Position numbers and translations under genes: made by a program. Below the pieces are notes generated by a model. That model saw nothing but the letters and a program-made list of their open reading frames with translations. It made no database searches and had not been told where the DNA came from. Shown piece by piece: positions 63,364 through 64,000 of a stretch of 64,000 bases of DNA. This DNA comes from Anaerolineae bacterium (GTDB taxonomy: Bacteria > Chloroflexota > Anaerolineae > Aggregatilineales > Phototrophicaceae). The stretch is taken from NCBI GenBank assembly GCA_017303635.1, contig JAFLCG010000005.1, positions 1 through 64,000 on the forward strand. Reading direction: 5' to 3'. The first letter of the stretch is position 1. The number at the start of each line of letters is the position of its first letter.

Positions 63364-63655
63364 CGATAGTGGGAAGACGGGAGCGTGGCGCTAAACGGCG
63401 CCATGAACGCCATGGTTGACAGCGGGAAGACCGAGGGGAGCCACCGATTAATGGCACTGACGGCGGGAAGACGGAAGTATCCCACCACTATGTCAGGTTG
63501 GCCTGTGGCTGGTGGGCATGAGGAAGGTTCCCGCCAAACTGACAAGCGACGGTCGTCAACGGTTGGCACAGACGAATTGCTTTGAGGAAGGTGGGCAAGG
63601 TAAGACATCGCTCCAGCATAGCATAAAGCGCCGACTAAACCGGAACATTTGTTTC
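63364..63655 (-). repeat. Copy 3 of the ~290-bp dispersed element
   Basis: On the minus strand it has the palindrome at 63642-63655, 18 bases, TGCTATGCT, six bases and ATG at 63608. Units follow at about 63505-63542, 63456-63490, 63416-63450 and 63364-63395 (offsets 48, 41 and 53). Unit 2 here and in copy 2 match at about 26 of 31 positions. An 84-codon frame runs 63608-63354, but it passes through the units in a different frame from copy 2, whose equivalent frame here meets a TAA. The element lies upstream of ygeW in the same direction. The rest of the 465-bp gap (63201-63363) shows no other recognisable feature. Confidence 0.6.
63642..63655 (-). promoter_or_regulatory. Near-palindrome, LexA/DinR-box-like (copy 3)
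   Basis: GGAACATTTGTTTC on the plus strand differs from the perfect copies at one base. It stands 18 bases before the extended -10 TGCTATGCT on the minus strand, at the same spacing as copies 1 and 2. Confidence 0.45.
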
Positions 63656-63665
63656 GATTTCTCAG

Positions 63666-64000
63666 TCAGATGAGGCCATCCAGATGGTCGGTCAGATTCC
63701 ACGAACGGCAGATGTAACGCCCGGTATCATACGGCTCCAGAACCACGATACCGGTGTTCGCCATACGGAGATCACCCTGCAGCGCGGCAGCATTGACACA
63801 CAAATAGGGCGCACAACTGACGGTGATACCCCCATGCGTGACCAACAGCGCGGTTTCATCCATTGGGACGCGCATCAGGGCAGCGCGATAACGGTTCAGG
63901 CCTTCCAGATGACTTTCACCGCCCGGATAGCGTGCATCCAGTTCAGCCCGTTTCCAACGGGCATAGATGGACTCGAAGTATTCCCACGCCTCGCCATCGG
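63666..64000 (-). CDS. Partial histidine phosphatase (N-terminus beyond window)
   Basis: The minus-strand frame is open from the window edge to a stop at 63666-63668, giving ~110 C-terminal residues. It contains PGGESHLEGLNRYRAAL and LLVTHGGITVS, matching the second half of histidine phosphatases (phosphoglycerate mutase-like), where this His is the second catalytic one. The first RHG catalytic motif must lie outside. A broad-specificity phosphatase such as CobC or PhoE type is likely; the substrate is unknown. Confidence 0.82.
   Translation of the reverse strand, partial: DGEAWEYFESIYARWKRAELDARYPGGESHLEGLNRYRAALMRVPMDETALLVTHGGITVSCAPYLCVNAAALQGDLRMANTGIVVLEPYDTGRYICRSWNLTDHLDGLI

Noticed and set aside
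63364..63542. Possible CRISPR array
   Set aside because: Units are degenerate, not identical, spacers are short and irregular, and there are no cas genes.

Overview
The window looks like chromosomal DNA of a Chloroflexota bacterium, probably Anaerolineae-like. The evidence is the mix of a monoderm-style MacB/HlyD exporter with no TolC partner, Rex and MreB, an ECF sigma factor followed by an anti-sigma-like LysM protein, complete late F420 biosynthesis, and a selenium-type molybdenum hydroxylase set. This placement comes from gene content and protein style, not from a marker-gene tree. Most genes lie on the minus strand in tightly packed, often overlapping operons.

Layout. 1-1.87 kb: edge of a visibly G+C-richer accessory segment, with a partial winged-helix protein diverging from a tyrosine integrase. 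2-6.6 kb: an MBL-fold hydrolase, then tig-clpP-clpX and tRNA-Leu. 6.6-13.5 kb: an ABC exporter operon with two HlyD adaptors, one ATPase, two FtsX/MacB permeases and a GbsR/MarR-type regulator. 13.7-20.1 kb: rex, mreB and the F1 part of ATP synthase (atpA-G-D-C) without F0 genes. 20.3-24.1 kb: an NAD-binding protein, a GNAT, a MenC/N-acylamino acid racemase-type enolase and proC. 24.3-28.8 kb (plus strand): fabF-fabH, then an ECF sigma factor with its partner. 28.9-34.3 kb: zinc peptidase, panB-panC with a DUF2520 dehydrogenase, a membrane protein, and purine nucleoside phosphorylase. 34.5-36.7 kb (plus): a small protein and a tandem-RCK potassium channel.

36.7-49.8 kb is a molybdenum hydroxylase operon: a membrane glycosyltransferase-like protein, XdhC, a phosphoesterase, a fused FAD/2Fe-2S subunit, a small membrane protein, an uncharacterised protein with a nucleoside-phosphorylase-like C-terminal half, the molybdopterin subunit, YqeB, a YqeC-MocA fusion and a nucleoside hydrolase. 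49.8-63.2 kb carries an LLM-class F420 enzyme and then a run of closely spaced genes: YgeW-type carbamoyltransferase, carbamate kinase, HIT, threonine synthase-like, glycosyltransferase, a coiled-coil protein, a second PLP enzyme, an unknown protein, SsnA-type aminohydrolase, NpdG, CofE, nitroreductase, CofD and CofC. Together the two blocks resemble the E. coli xdh/yge/ssnA/yqe purine-catabolism island, here joined physically to F420 synthesis. A partial histidine phosphatase closes the window.

The most unusual signal is non-genic. Three intergenic elements of about 280-290 bp (2582-2871, 29645-29922, 63364-63655), all on the minus strand, share a GAAC-N4-GTTC-like palindrome, an extended -10 of the form TGCTAnnCT, an ATG six bases after it, and four degenerate ~30-bp units at almost the same spacing. 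Their reading frames are not conserved, so they may encode a structured small RNA under SOS-like control or be a non-autonomous repeat family.
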